Assembly: GCF_020966775.1 (NCBI RefSeq)
Contig: NZ_JAJKFV010000029.1
Span: forward strand, 613,001 to 677,000
Reading direction: 5' to 3'
DNA: 64,000 nucleotides
Source: Rhodopirellula halodulae
GTDB lineage: Bacteria > Planctomycetota > Planctomycetia > Pirellulales > Pirellulaceae
In this document: positions 28,675 to 37,431 of the stretch, in pieces
Layout of the letters: each line of letters opens with the position of its first letter
Numbering within the stretch: position 1 is the stretch's first letter
Made by a program: the position numbers and the translations under genes
The notes under the pieces: generated by a model
The model's database searches: none
What the model saw: only the letters and a program-made list of their open reading frames with translations
What the model was told of the DNA's origin: nothing

Positions 28675-28695
28675 GGGGAGGGCAGGGCGGTTCAG
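28675..28695 (+). repeat. KOPS-type G-rich repeat, plus orientation
   Basis: GGGGAGGG (28675) and GGGCAGGG (28680) overlap and continue CGGTTCAG. It lies in the divergent guaA/cytochrome gene promoter region. Confidence 0.7.
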
Positions 28696-28774
28696 CCACG
28701 TCGGTGAGTCTTTTTCGGGATTCTGTGCGTTTGTGGTCTATGATGAAGGTAGCAAGCAGACACTCAAATTCACG

Positions 28775-30838
28775 ATGTTGGTGACGATGATTCAGATCGT
28801 TTCGAAATGGAACGCAGGCCGAGCTTGGCATTCAAAACGGACTGGGAACTCAGGGCGATCTCTCCTTTCGTTCGCTCTTGCGGCGGCGTTGGGCTGCTTG
28901 CTGCCACTCGGTGGTCCAGCCGAGTTCGCGGTGCAATCGGCTCACGGACAAGTGGCCGGTGCGGCAGCGGGCGGACCACCGCTCGATGCTCGTTCGCGGA
29001 CCATCGTGCAGTCGGTCGAGATGCAAGTGAAACGTGCGGGTGCCGCGTACGCCAAGGGCGACTACCCCGCGTCGGGGGCCTCACTGAGAAAGGCAATCGA
29101 TCAGCTCAAAGTTGCCGAAAAGGTTTCGTCGGCCGAGATGCACGATGCGTTGATGCCTTTGATGAAACGCATCGTCAACGCTCGCGCGATGTTGGAGTTG
29201 GAAGGCATCACGTTGCCGCCGTTTCGCATTCCCGAGCGACCCGCGGCGTCGTCTGCGAAGCCCGCCGAAGAGATGCCCCCAGGCGATGACTCAGGCGGGG
29301 ATGGCAACCAGGGAGTGAGTTTTGTTTCCGATGTCTCGCCGATCTTGGTCGACAAGTGCGGCGGTTGCCACATCCGCGGAAGCAAAGGAGGTTTCTCGAC
29401 CGAAAGCTTTGCCAAGTTGATGCAGGGCCCACCGGAAGGCGTGGTGGTTTTTGCCGGAGACGTGGTCGCCAGTCGTTTAATTGAAACCATCGAGACCGGC
29501 GATATGCCTCGTGGCGGCGGCAAGGTCAGCCCCGCTCAGTTGAACACTCTAAAGCAATGGATCTTGGAAGGTGCCAAGTTCGATGGTCCGGATCCCACGG
29601 CGATGCTGACCAGTTTGCGAGGCAACTCCGGGGACGCGCCCGCAACCCCCGAACCGCCCAAGGAGACCATGGTCGGCGCGCCGACCGGCGATGAAACGGT
29701 TTCGTTTGCTCGTGACGTGGCACCGTTGCTGGTGAAAAATTGCACGGGGTGCCATCTGGACGCGATGCAGACTCGCGGCGGACTTCGAATGGACACGCTC
29801 GCTCAGTTGCTGCGTGGTGGCGACAGTGGCCAAGCATTGAGCCCTGGGAATGGTGAGTCCAGCTTGATCGTTCAAAAGCTTCGCGGCACCGCGGGCGACC
29901 GTATGCCAGCCGGAGGTCGTCCGCCACTCGCCGATAACGAGATCCAGCTCATCTCGACTTGGATCAGCGAAGGAGCCAAGGTCGATCAAGCGTTGGTGCA
30001 GACTCCGATGAAAGTCGTGACAGCCCAAGCGTGGTTGGCCGCGGCGGCGTCTTCCGAAGTCAGCGAGCGTCGGGCGGATCTTGCCGAAGAAGACTTCCGC
30101 TTGGCCGGCGCGGACGTTTCGCGATTGCAGAAACACAGCAGCGATCACTTCGCTGTTTGGGGTGAGGTTTCACCGGCGACGTTGGAGTCCGTGGCTCAGT
30201 CGGCAGAGAAAGCTCTGGCGGCGGCTCGCAAGTTTCTTCCCGCCGCGAGCGGGGCACCGGAGGACTACTTCCACGGCAAGGCGTCGATCTACGTGCTGCC
30301 CAAGCGATACAACTACAGCGAGTTCTCCAAAATGGTGGAAGGTCGCAGCGTGCCTTCGGATTGGAGCTCGCACTGGAAATACGATGGGATCCGATCTTAC
30401 GTTGCCGTGGTGGCGTCGGAACGTGACGACGAAGAGCAAATCGCTGAACGCGTCGCCGCACCCGTGGCCAGTTTGGCTGTCGTCAGCCGCGGGGAGGGGG
30501 TTCCGCGATGGTTCGCTGAGGGTTTGGGGACGACGATCTCGGGTGGTGAGTCCAAACGCGACCGCAACGAGAACATGCGTCGGCAGGCCGAGCTGATCAC
30601 CGCGGTGGGCAGTTTGAAATCGGGCAAAGATTTCTTGAATGGGAAGTTGCCGCCCGAGCGATCGGATCGCATGGCAGTCGCCCTGGCCGAATCGTTCCTT
30701 TCGCGTCAAAATCGTCGTGGCTTCGACGCGGTGATGCGAAGCCTGCAATCTGGGCAACCCTTTCCTGCAGCTTTTCAATCCGGAATGAAGACGACGCCGC
30801 TTGCGTACGTCGACGCTTGGCTGCAATGGGTCAAATGA
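28775..30838 (+). CDS. Exported protein with two PSCyt1-type c-type cytochrome domains
   Basis: 687 residues from ATG 28775 (ATG 28787 also possible). A signal peptide covers roughly residues 20-50 ([19 protein letters not shown] then an AHGQ cleavage region). Two repeats carry single haem-binding motifs: [19 protein letters not shown] and, about 130 residues later, [19 protein letters not shown], each ended by an MPRGG- or MPAGG-type methionine ligand. This matches the planctomycete PSCyt1 type. The C-terminal third ends VPRWFAEGL, like a MA-type peptidase fold without an obvious HExxH. Periplasmic electron carrier or surface attachment role; the partner is unknown. trhO follows after 18 bp. 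Confidence 0.8.
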   Translation: MLVTMIQIVSKWNAGRAWHSKRTGNSGRSLLSFALAAALGCLLPLGGPAEFAVQSAHGQVAGAAAGGPPLDARSRTIVQSVEMQVKRAGAAYAKGDYPASGASLRKAIDQLKVAEKVSSAEMHDALMPLMKRIVNARAMLELEGITLPPFRIPERPAASSAKPAEEMPPGDDSGGDGNQGVSFVSDVSPILVDKCGGCHIRGSKGGFSTESFAKLMQGPPEGVVVFAGDVVASRLIETIETGDMPRGGGKVSPAQLNTLKQWILEGAKFDGPDPTAMLTSLRGNSGDAPATPEPPKETMVGAPTGDETVSFARDVAPLLVKNCTGCHLDAMQTRGGLRMDTLAQLLRGGDSGQALSPGNGESSLIVQKLRGTAGDRMPAGGRPPLADNEIQLISTWISEGAKVDQALVQTPMKVVTAQAWLAAAASSEVSERRADLAEEDFRLAGADVSRLQKHSSDHFAVWGEVSPATLESVAQSAEKALAAARKFLPAASGAPEDYFHGKASIYVLPKRYNYSEFSKMVEGRSVPSDWSSHWKYDGIRSYVAVVASERDDEEQIAERVAAPVASLAVVSRGEGVPRWFAEGLGTTISGGESKRDRNENMRRQAELITAVGSLKSGKDFLNGKLPPERSDRMAVALAESFLSRQNRRGFDAVMRSLQSGQPFPAAFQSGMKTTPLAYVDAWLQWVK
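30491..30507 (+). repeat. KOPS octamer with repeat-like flank, plus orientation
   Basis: GGGGAGGG followed by GGTTCCGCG, matching the longer repeat's 3' flank, inside the cytochrome gene (SRGEGVPR). Confidence 0.5.
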
Positions 30839-30856
30839 ATTGGTAACTTTTCGGCC

Positions 30857-31798
30857 ATGACCGAATCTCAATCTGACGCCGAACCAAAATCTGGCATGGA
30901 TGCTTCCGTGGCGGTGGCCGCGCTGTACTGCTTCACGCCGCTGCCACAATTTGAGTCCCTAAGAGAACCATTGCGCAGGCGGATGGCTGACGACGGCATC
31001 CGCGGGTCGCTGTTGTTGGCGGGGGAAGGAATCAACGGGACGATCGCTGGCCCAAGTTCCGCGATGCCAGGGTTCATCCAGTGGTTGCGATCGATGGAAT
31101 TGGAGGACGCCGCGACGCCATTTCGTGGAATGGATGTGAAGTGGTCGTACTGCGATGAGATTCCATTTCGAAAAGCCAAAGTTCGACTGAAACGCGAAAT
31201 CGTCACGATGGGCGTTCAGGACATCGATCCGCTGCGATCGGTGGGGACCTACGTCGAGCCTCGTGATTGGAACGCGTTGGTCGATGATCCGAACGTGACC
31301 CTGATCGACACCCGTAACGATTACGAGATCGAGATTGGAACGTTTGAGGGAGCGGTGAACCCGCAAACCGAATCCTTTCGCGAATTTCCGCAGTACGTTG
31401 ACGAACATCTGGATCCGAAGAAGCACACCAAAGTCGCCATGTTCTGCACCGGCGGCATTCGGTGCGAAAAGTCGACCGCGTATCTGAAGCAGCGCGGATT
31501 CGAAGAGGTGTATCACCTGAAGGGCGGCATTCTGAATTATCTGGAGCAGATGCCGGAGGAAGATTCTCGTTGGCGGGGAGAATGTTTTGTGTTCGACAAC
31601 CGGGTGGCGGTCGATCACCAATTGAAGGCCGGGGAATACGAGTTGTGTCACGGTTGTGGTTGGCCGGTCACGCAAGAAATGATGCGGGACGCCGAGTTTG
31701 AACGAGGGGTCGCCTGCCCGCGCTGTGCCAGCGAAGTGACGGAAGACCAGCGGATTCGCCGCCGGATGCGTCAACAGCAACTCGACCAAGGCGTATAA
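30857..31798 (+). CDS. trhO: tRNA uridine(34) hydroxylase
   Basis: 313 residues, the usual length of the YceA/TrhO family. It hydroxylates U34 of tRNA as a step to 5-methoxy-type wobble uridines. An N-terminal domain is followed by a rhodanese domain (about 120-225) with the active-site loop [14 protein letters not shown], and a cysteine-containing C-terminus (CHGCGW and CPRC) likely to bind zinc. It starts 18 bp after the cytochrome-domain gene; the link is probably positional only. Confidence 0.93.
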   Translation: MTESQSDAEPKSGMDASVAVAALYCFTPLPQFESLREPLRRRMADDGIRGSLLLAGEGINGTIAGPSSAMPGFIQWLRSMELEDAATPFRGMDVKWSYCDEIPFRKAKVRLKREIVTMGVQDIDPLRSVGTYVEPRDWNALVDDPNVTLIDTRNDYEIEIGTFEGAVNPQTESFREFPQYVDEHLDPKKHTKVAMFCTGGIRCEKSTAYLKQRGFEEVYHLKGGILNYLEQMPEEDSRWRGECFVFDNRVAVDHQLKAGEYELCHGCGWPVTQEMMRDAEFERGVACPRCASEVTEDQRIRRRMRQQQLDQGV

Positions 31799-31799
31799 T
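31771..31799 (+). promoter_or_regulatory. Candidate sigma-70 promoter of the small membrane gene
   Basis: TCAACA (31771-31776), a 17-bp spacer, then a perfect TATAAT (31794-31799) overlapping the trhO stop. A transcript would start about 60 bp before the TTG start of the next gene. Confidence 0.45.
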
Positions 31800-31865
31800 C
31801 ATCTCGCCGTGCATGGCCTGCCCGCGTAGGGCGGTTCCCTTCTCTTCACCATCTGTGAGTTCAAT

Positions 31866-32138
31866 TTGTCACGTTCACTTCTAGGCATGTTTGCCGTATT
31901 GATTTGTGCCGCACCCACGTTCGCTCACCCCGGCCATGGGAACTCGGAGGGCGTGGCTCACTACGCCACGGAACCCGTTCACGTGCTGCCGATGATGGCG
32001 TCGATCGCTGTCAGCGGTGCTTTGCTGGTCGCGGGTTACTTCGCGATGGGACGATTGAATTCTTCCTCGCGGCAATCGGCCGTGGAGCCAGTGCGGGTGG
32101 AAAGCGAATCGCAGTCGCGTGATCGTCGTTCGCTGTGA
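31866..32138 (+). CDS. Small exported membrane protein with HPGHG motif
   Basis: 90 residues from a TTG start with GTGAG eight bases upstream. A signal peptide (LLGMFAVLICAAPTFA) is followed by HPGHGNSEGVAHYATEP, then one membrane segment (MMASIAVSGALLVAGYFAM) and a short polar tail. The histidine-rich segment after the cleavage site looks like a metal-binding site, as in HupE/UreJ or copper-related proteins. Its stop overlaps the start of the peptidase gene (GTGA), so the two are co-translated. Confidence 0.6.
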   Translation: MSRSLLGMFAVLICAAPTFAHPGHGNSEGVAHYATEPVHVLPMMASIAVSGALLVAGYFAMGRLNSSSRQSAVEPVRVESESQSRDRRSL

Positions 32139-33370
32139 CCAACGCCAACGTGAATCAAGCTGCTGAGTGGCCTGCGATTGACGAAGAAGCGGCATTGCAG
32201 CGATTTTTGGATCTGACGCGACTGCCGGGGAAGAGCGGCGACGAAGCGGAGGTGTCCAAAGCGATCCAGCAAGCTTTGTTGTCTGCCGGCGTTGATGCGT
32301 CGTCCATCGTTTCGGATGATGCCGGGACCAAGACCAGGTTGTCAGGGAATGCTGGCAACTTGATTGTGACTTTGCCCGGCGATGAGTCGCTGCCTCGGAC
32401 GCTGCTTTCGGCCCACATGGACACTGTGCCGATTTGTGTGGGGTGTGACCCGGTGATCCGTGAGGACGCTGAGCTAGGGCGAATTGTCGTCGCCGATGGC
32501 CCAACGGGTTTGGGAGCGGATGATCGCAGCGGCTGTGCCGCCATTTTGACGGCGGTTTTGGAGCGATTGGTCCGCCAAGCGAATGATCCGACGCTGCGTG
32601 TGCCGCCCGCCGTCGTGACGTTTCTGATCCAAGAAGAAGTGGGGCTGCAGGGTGCACGCCATTTAGACGTGTCGAAGGTGGGACGGGTGGATCGAGCTTT
32701 CAACTTCGACGGAGGCGGCATCAACACCATTCGGCACGGGGCGATTGGCGGCGAACGAATCCAGGTCACGCTTCGTGGGCATGCCGCTCATGCCGGTGTG
32801 GCACCGGAGAAGGGAGTCAGCGCGATCGTGATTGCGGCGGAGGCGATCTCCAGTTTGCATCGTGATGGCTGGCTCGGCTTGGTGGAAAAGGAAGGGCGAC
32901 GGGGAACCGCGAATGTGGGTGTTTTCCAGGGTGGCGACGCGACCAATGTGATCACACCGTTGGTGGAGTTGCGTGCGGAGGCTCGCAGCCACGACCCCGA
33001 TTTCCGTGGGGAGATTGTTTCGCAGATGCAGTCCGCTTTCGAGCGTGCGGTGGCTTCGGTGAAGGATGTGCAAGGTCGCACGGGAAGCATGGAATTCACT
33101 CGTCGCGTGGACTACGAAGCGTTCCGATTGGCGGAGGATCATCCCTCGGTCATCGCCGCGACCGAATTGATCTCGCAGTTAGGACGAACGCCGCGATGCG
33201 AGGTTGCCAACGGTGGTTTGGACGCGAATTGGCTGATGCGGCACGGGATTGAGGCGGTGACGCTGGGGTGTGGTCAATCCGCGATTCATACCGTCGATGA
33301 ACATTTGTTGATTGACGACTATTTCGCGGCGTGCCGGTTGGCCACCCAGTTGATCGCATCGGCCGATTGA
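32135..33370 (+). CDS. M20-family metallopeptidase (peptidase T-like)
   Basis: 411 residues from a GTG start that overlaps the previous stop. Zinc-ligand motifs are in order: SAHMDTVP, then LGADDRSG, IQEEVGLQGARHL (catalytic glutamate), and the terminal HTVDEHLL. A lid/dimerisation domain sits between about 190 and 300. The family cleaves N-terminal residues from small peptides. Coupling to the histidine-rich membrane protein is unusual and hints at a metal-supply partner, which is only an inference. Confidence 0.85.
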   Translation: MTNANVNQAAEWPAIDEEAALQRFLDLTRLPGKSGDEAEVSKAIQQALLSAGVDASSIVSDDAGTKTRLSGNAGNLIVTLPGDESLPRTLLSAHMDTVPICVGCDPVIREDAELGRIVVADGPTGLGADDRSGCAAILTAVLERLVRQANDPTLRVPPAVVTFLIQEEVGLQGARHLDVSKVGRVDRAFNFDGGGINTIRHGAIGGERIQVTLRGHAAHAGVAPEKGVSAIVIAAEAISSLHRDGWLGLVEKEGRRGTANVGVFQGGDATNVITPLVELRAEARSHDPDFRGEIVSQMQSAFERAVASVKDVQGRTGSMEFTRRVDYEAFRLAEDHPSVIAATELISQLGRTPRCEVANGGLDANWLMRHGIEAVTLGCGQSAIHTVDEHLLIDDYFAACRLATQLIASAD

Positions 33371-33581
33371 GACCTGTGTGTCTTGGCGGATCTCGTCGGT
33401 CGGCGACGCATCCATTGCGAAAATCGTGGTCAGTACCTTTTCAATACACTAGGTTCCTGCCACGTGGGCACTTACAATCTGCGTGGTCGCATTGTCCAGA
33501 AGGGCAGTGCGAACCTTTCGCCAGTGTTCACGGTCACAAGTTCTCGGTCCTAATCGTTTGTCAGGTTCATGGCACCCCGGA

Positions 33582-34985
33582 GTGAAGTTCGCTGAGCAGA
33601 CCCATGTTGGGATGCGACGTGCGAACAACCAGGATTCATCGGCGGTCTTGCTCGCTGAGTCCGAGGAGCGTCTGAACCAACGAGGGCACCTGTTTGTGGT
33701 CGCAGACGGCATGGGGGCCCACGCGGCGGGTGAGTTGGCCTCTCAAATTGCCAGCGAACGCATCACGGCGCACTATTACAAGTCTCGAGAAGACGTGCCG
33801 GAGCACGCGATCGCCGAGGCCGTGCACCTCGCCAACGCCGCCATTTATGCTCGCGGGCAAAGCAATCCAGAATTCCTGAACATGGGAACGACCGCCAGTT
33901 CGCTGGTCTTGGTCGGCGGCGCCGCGTTCGTTGCTCACGTGGGGGATTCTCGCGTTTATCGTTTGCGGCAAGGCGTCCTGGAGCAGTTGACCTTCGATCA
34001 CTCTCTGGTGTGGGAGATGCAGGCCAGTGGGAAGGTGCACAGCGACAGCATCTTCAGCAAATCCATTCCCAAGAACGTCATCACTCGTTCCCTGGGGCCA
34101 TCGCCCGAGGTGTTGGTTGATCTGGAGGGGCCGTTTGATATCGAGGTGGGCGACCGTTTCCTCGTGTGCAGCGATGGGCTGACGGGGCAAATCGAGGATG
34201 ACGAGCTGGCCGTGTTGCTGCAGTCGCTCGACGTCGAAAAAGCTTCGCGTGTGATGATTGATTTGGCCAACCTGCGGGGCGGACCGGACAACATCACGCT
34301 GATCATCGTCGAAGTCACCGACGAGTCGATCACCGAAAACCATGGCCCTCCTCGAAAGGCTCGTTCCATCGGTGCCGACGAGGTTTCCTCCCGCGCGCTG
34401 ATTGGGACCACGGCGTTTTGTTGGACCGGTGCGGTCGGGTTTGGCATCGCATCGGCACTCGTCAGCCCGCGATTCGTGGGCTCCGCGATTGTCGCATTCA
34501 TTCTGGGCTCGATCTCGGCGGCGGTTTGGGCCAGCGGCATTTTCAAACCAAACGATCGCCGGCGTCCGCTCAAAACTCGTCGCTCTGTAAATCGTTCTGG
34601 TTTGTCCGGCGATTCTTCTGGGACGACCGGTGCGATGGAGACGGGGCAGGGCGGTTCCGCGTCCGGCGGTGAACCGTTGGACATGGGTAGTGGGGAAACA
34701 GCTATCGGCAACGGACCCTATCGACGCTACAAAGCCGATTCTCATCAGGCGTTTGTCACGCGATTGGATGATGTCATCACGCAGCTCAAACAAACCTCGG
34801 AAGAGCGAAATTGGATGCTGGATTGGCAAGAAGTGGATCGTTTGCTCCAGCGAGCCCGCGAGGCTGCCAAGGAAGCCGTTTGGGGCTCGGCCGTTTCGCT
34901 GTATTGCGACGCGACGCTGGGGGCGATGCAGCAATTGAAAAAGCACCAAGACGACTCGGCTAGCGACACGGTCGTCGATCTCTAG
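33582..34985 (+). CDS. PP2C-type Ser/Thr protein phosphatase with membrane anchor
   Basis: 467 residues from GTG 33582; an upstream GTG at 33483 adds 33 residues without family features. The PP2C domain starts FAEQTHVGMRRANNQDS and has the metal aspartates in VADGMGAHAAGE (the usual GMGGH has alanine in place of glycine), VGDSRVY, SDGLTG and GGPDNIT. It is followed by two membrane segments (about residues 300-350) and a cytoplasmic helical tail. It would reverse Hanks-type kinase phosphorylation. The GQGG segment in the tail is encoded by the G-rich repeat. Confidence 0.88.
   Translation: MKFAEQTHVGMRRANNQDSSAVLLAESEERLNQRGHLFVVADGMGAHAAGELASQIASERITAHYYKSREDVPEHAIAEAVHLANAAIYARGQSNPEFLNMGTTASSLVLVGGAAFVAHVGDSRVYRLRQGVLEQLTFDHSLVWEMQASGKVHSDSIFSKSIPKNVITRSLGPSPEVLVDLEGPFDIEVGDRFLVCSDGLTGQIEDDELAVLLQSLDVEKASRVMIDLANLRGGPDNITLIIVEVTDESITENHGPPRKARSIGADEVSSRALIGTTAFCWTGAVGFGIASALVSPRFVGSAIVAFILGSISAAVWASGIFKPNDRRRPLKTRRSVNRSGLSGDSSGTTGAMETGQGGSASGGEPLDMGSGETAIGNGPYRRYKADSHQAFVTRLDDVITQLKQTSEERNWMLDWQEVDRLLQRAREAAKEAVWGSAVSLYCDATLGAMQQLKKHQDDSASDTVVDL
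34643..34657 (+). repeat. KOPS-type G-rich repeat, plus orientation
   Basis: GGGCAGGG (34644) followed by CGGTTCCG, inside the phosphatase tail, read as TGQGGS. Confidence 0.65.
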
Positions 34986-35001
34986 GAAGTTCAGGGAAAC
35001 A

Positions 35002-36084
35002 ATGGGAAGCCGAAAACATGTTGGCGACTGGTCCGGGAAGGAAGTTCCGGCCGGAAGCCAGCGAGTGGTGCATTTGGCGGTTAGTGAATCGTATTCGGGG
35101 ATATCCCTGCGAATTCCTATCTTCGTGCGCCGCGCGACTGAGCCGGGGCCCGTGGTGTTCGTGACCGCGGCACTGCATGGTGACGAACTGAACGGAACCG
35201 GAGCGGTTCGGCAGTTGATTCAGGACGACCAACTGGAGTTGCGGTCCGGGGCTCTGATTTTGGTCCCGGTTCTGAATCTGTTGGCGTTTGAGCGTCACTC
35301 GCGTTATCTGCCCGACCGGCGGGACCTGAATCGGTGTTTCCCCGGATCGGTTTCTGGGTCGTTGGCCAGTCGCATGGCGCGGACGATCTTCGACGAAATT
35401 GTTGGGCGTGCGGATTACGGGATCGATCTCCACACCGCGTCCGTGCGGCGAACCAACTATCCCAATGTTCGCGGGGATTTGAGTGACCCCAAGGTCGAGA
35501 TGCTGGCCGAATCGTTTGGTACCGATGTGATCATGAATGGTCGCGGGCCCGCGGGGGCCCTACGCCGCGAGGCCTGTTTGGCGGGATGTCCAACAATCAT
35601 CATGGAGGGTGGCGAGGTCTGGAAGGCGGAGCCGCGAATTGTGGAAATCGCGGTGCGAGGCATCCGCAATGTTCTTGCCAAGCTGGAGATGGTCGATGGT
35701 GATGTGGAGTTACCCGAGGCCCGCTTCCACATTGAAACAGCAAAGTGGGTGCGTGCGGAGAAAGGTGGTTTTCTTCAGTTCCACGTTGGGCCAGGTGATT
35801 TTGTTGAGAAAGATCAGCCGCTGGCGACCAACACCACGCTGCTAGGGTTTGAGCGAAGCGTGTTGATTTCACCGTTTGATGGCATCGTCATTGGGATGAC
35901 CACGCTCCCAGCGGTTTCTCCGGGAGAGCCCGTGTTCCACCTGGGTCGGTTGCCGAAGGGGGTGAAGCCCAAGGCGGTCGATCGAATGCGAGTGTCCGAC
36001 GATGGTTTGGAATCTCGCGTGGTCGAAGACTTGGCCAGCAATCTGCTTGTCGTCGAGCCATCGTCGGACGAGCCAGCAGAGTAA
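35002..36084 (+). CDS. Succinylglutamate desuccinylase / aspartoacylase family protein
   Basis: 360 residues with a CAGGGA ribosome site. Zinc-binding motifs are ALHGDELNG (about residues 57-65) and DLHTAS; YLPDRRDLNRCFPG contains the substrate-binding region. The C-terminal part is a beta-rich domain with a barrel-sandwich-like fold. Family members cleave amide bonds of N-acyl amino acids. There are no arginine-catabolism neighbours, so the substrate is unclear. It follows the phosphatase gene by 16 bp. Confidence 0.82.
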   Translation: MGSRKHVGDWSGKEVPAGSQRVVHLAVSESYSGISLRIPIFVRRATEPGPVVFVTAALHGDELNGTGAVRQLIQDDQLELRSGALILVPVLNLLAFERHSRYLPDRRDLNRCFPGSVSGSLASRMARTIFDEIVGRADYGIDLHTASVRRTNYPNVRGDLSDPKVEMLAESFGTDVIMNGRGPAGALRREACLAGCPTIIMEGGEVWKAEPRIVEIAVRGIRNVLAKLEMVDGDVELPEARFHIETAKWVRAEKGGFLQFHVGPGDFVEKDQPLATNTTLLGFERSVLISPFDGIVIGMTTLPAVSPGEPVFHLGRLPKGVKPKAVDRMRVSDDGLESRVVEDLASNLLVVEPSSDEPAE

Positions 36085-36204
36085 CGCATCGCTTGATACA
36101 CAAGCGAAGGCGACCAAGGAGAGGTCGCGAAATGGCATGTTACGCCTTCGACGTCGCCGAATCAGAAGCCTGGGGCCCGAAGGTCTGGGCCATTTCTCAG
36201 CCAG

Positions 36205-36522
36205 CTATTTCTTCGCCGAAGTGTTGCCCAGCACGGGTGGGACCAGAAATGTCCCATCTTGTGCGGCCGGTGCGTTCCGGGTCGCGACATCGGACGTGAG
36301 GCTCTCGCCGGGGACGTCGTCGCGAAAGCGGTTGTCGACGTCCAGCGCGCTGGTCATCGGCTCGACACCAGAAGTGTCCAGTTCGGAGAGTTGTTCAACG
36401 AAACCAAGGATGTCGGCGATTTGCGGTCCAAAATCAGCTTGCTCTTGTTCGGTCAGCTGCAAACGCGCCAACCGAGCAAGCTTTTGGATATCGACTGATC
36501 CGCCGTTTCCAGAGTTGGACAT
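36205..36522 (-). CDS. gatC: Asp/Glu-tRNA(Asn/Gln) amidotransferase subunit C
   Basis: 105 residues. The small scaffolding subunit of GatCAB, which converts Glu-tRNA(Gln) and Asp-tRNA(Asn) to the correct species. The signature is VDIQKLARLARLQLTEQE at the N-terminus and ELDTSGVEPM in the middle. The C-terminus ends FLVPPVLGNTSAKK. It overlaps the rpmB stop by one base (TGATG) and is thus translated from the same message. gatA and gatB are not in the window. Confidence 0.92.
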   Translation of the reverse strand: MSNSGNGGSVDIQKLARLARLQLTEQEQADFGPQIADILGFVEQLSELDTSGVEPMTSALDVDNRFRDDVPGESLTSDVATRNAPAAQDGTFLVPPVLGNTSAKK

Positions 36523-36794
36523 CAGGACTTTTTGCTGCCGCTGACGTCAAACGGTTTTGTCTTCACCGTTTTGCGGACGACGCCGCTGCGGATGCACTGG
36601 GTGCAAACACGCATGGTCTTGTTGCTGCCGTTGGGCAACGTCACGTGAACTTTCTGAAGGTTCGGGACAAATTTGCGGCGGGTGCAACCGGTGATTTTCG
36701 TACCAACACCACCCAGGTATTTGGCTTTACCACGGGTTTCGATTCGGTTGCCCATTTGGACTTTCTTGCCGCACGCTTCGCATTGCCGTGCCAT
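36522..36794 (-). CDS. rpmB: 50S ribosomal protein L28
   Basis: 90 residues from ATG 36794, with a GGAG site eight bases upstream; an in-frame start at 36809 is less likely. The family pattern is MARQCEACGKKVQMGNR, then VHVTLPNG and VCTQCIRSG. The paired CxxC motifs suggest a zinc-binding L28. It leads the rpmB-gatC message. A 6-bp inverted repeat (36807-36820) lies just before the ribosome site. Confidence 0.95.
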   Translation of the reverse strand: MARQCEACGKKVQMGNRIETRGKAKYLGGVGTKITGCTRRKFVPNLQKVHVTLPNGSNKTMRVCTQCIRSGVVRKTVKTKPFDVSGSKKS

Positions 36795-36820
36795 CTGATT
36801 CTCCGCCACCGCTCGCGGTG

Positions 36821-36850
36821 ATTGTCATGTGTGTGTTGTAAGACGGTCAA
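36821..36850 (-). promoter_or_regulatory. Candidate rpmB promoter
   Basis: On the minus strand, TTGACC (36850-36845), an 18-bp spacer and GACAAT (36826-36821). It is followed by the CACCGC/GCGGTG hairpin close to the ribosome site, a possible translational control element. Confidence 0.4.
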
Positions 36851-37431
36851 ATCCCCGCCAATTTCGCTGGTTTCCGGGGGAAGCCCCGCAGCATAGCGAG
36901 AGAAGCGTTTTTTTGAAAGCAGGATTCTCAAATCGGTTCGGGGGTTGATACCCGACCGCCGAATTGGCCTAGGGCATTGGCTTTTTGCGATTGCCGATGA
37001 GGTCGTCGCCGGAAAAGTCCACGCAACCGGAGCGGGCCATCCGACCCGCAGATGAGGAGCAACAGGCGCCTTGCGCACCCCGCATCTTGTTTCTGAGCGG
37101 TTTTGAAGACGGATCGGGGAGCGGAACCGGAAACACACCGATGAATTCCCCCGACGACATGATGGATTGCTTTCAACTCACTCGAAAGTCCTTCCCATCG
37201 CGAAGCTGATCGTTACAAGACGATTGGTCGTGGGTTGGTTTCGATGTGCCATCGGCGGCAGGCAGCGTGTGCGTTGAGAAGCGATGGACTGTGTTTGTTT
37301 CATCGCTACGGGAACGAGAGACCGGCCCCTCCAGATCGACTGGGGTACAGCATCACGTTCCAGCAGCATCCATTTTGAATCTTGGTGACACGAAACGACC
37401 CAATTGGATTGGGATAGAAACGGAGAAAGCA
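36851..37431. other. Divergent intergenic region upstream of the first porin
   Basis: About 580 bp between rpmB and the porin gene. A 74-codon open frame at 36985-37209 has no ribosome site or recognisable motif, so it is not called. The long leader of the porin gene presumably lies here, with a good ribosome site (GGAGAAAGC) directly before the ATG. Confidence 0.5.

Noticed and set aside
31812-31831. GCGTAGGGCGGTTCCC near the small membrane gene
   Set aside because: Looks like a degenerate repeat copy but lacks the GGGNAGGG octamer.
36985-37209. 74-codon frame before the first porin
   Set aside because: No ribosome site, no recognisable motif, and located in a promoter-rich gap.
37246-37431. 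Longer N-terminus for the first porin
   Set aside because: Would place 62 residues before a clear signal peptide; ATG 37432 has a good ribosome site.
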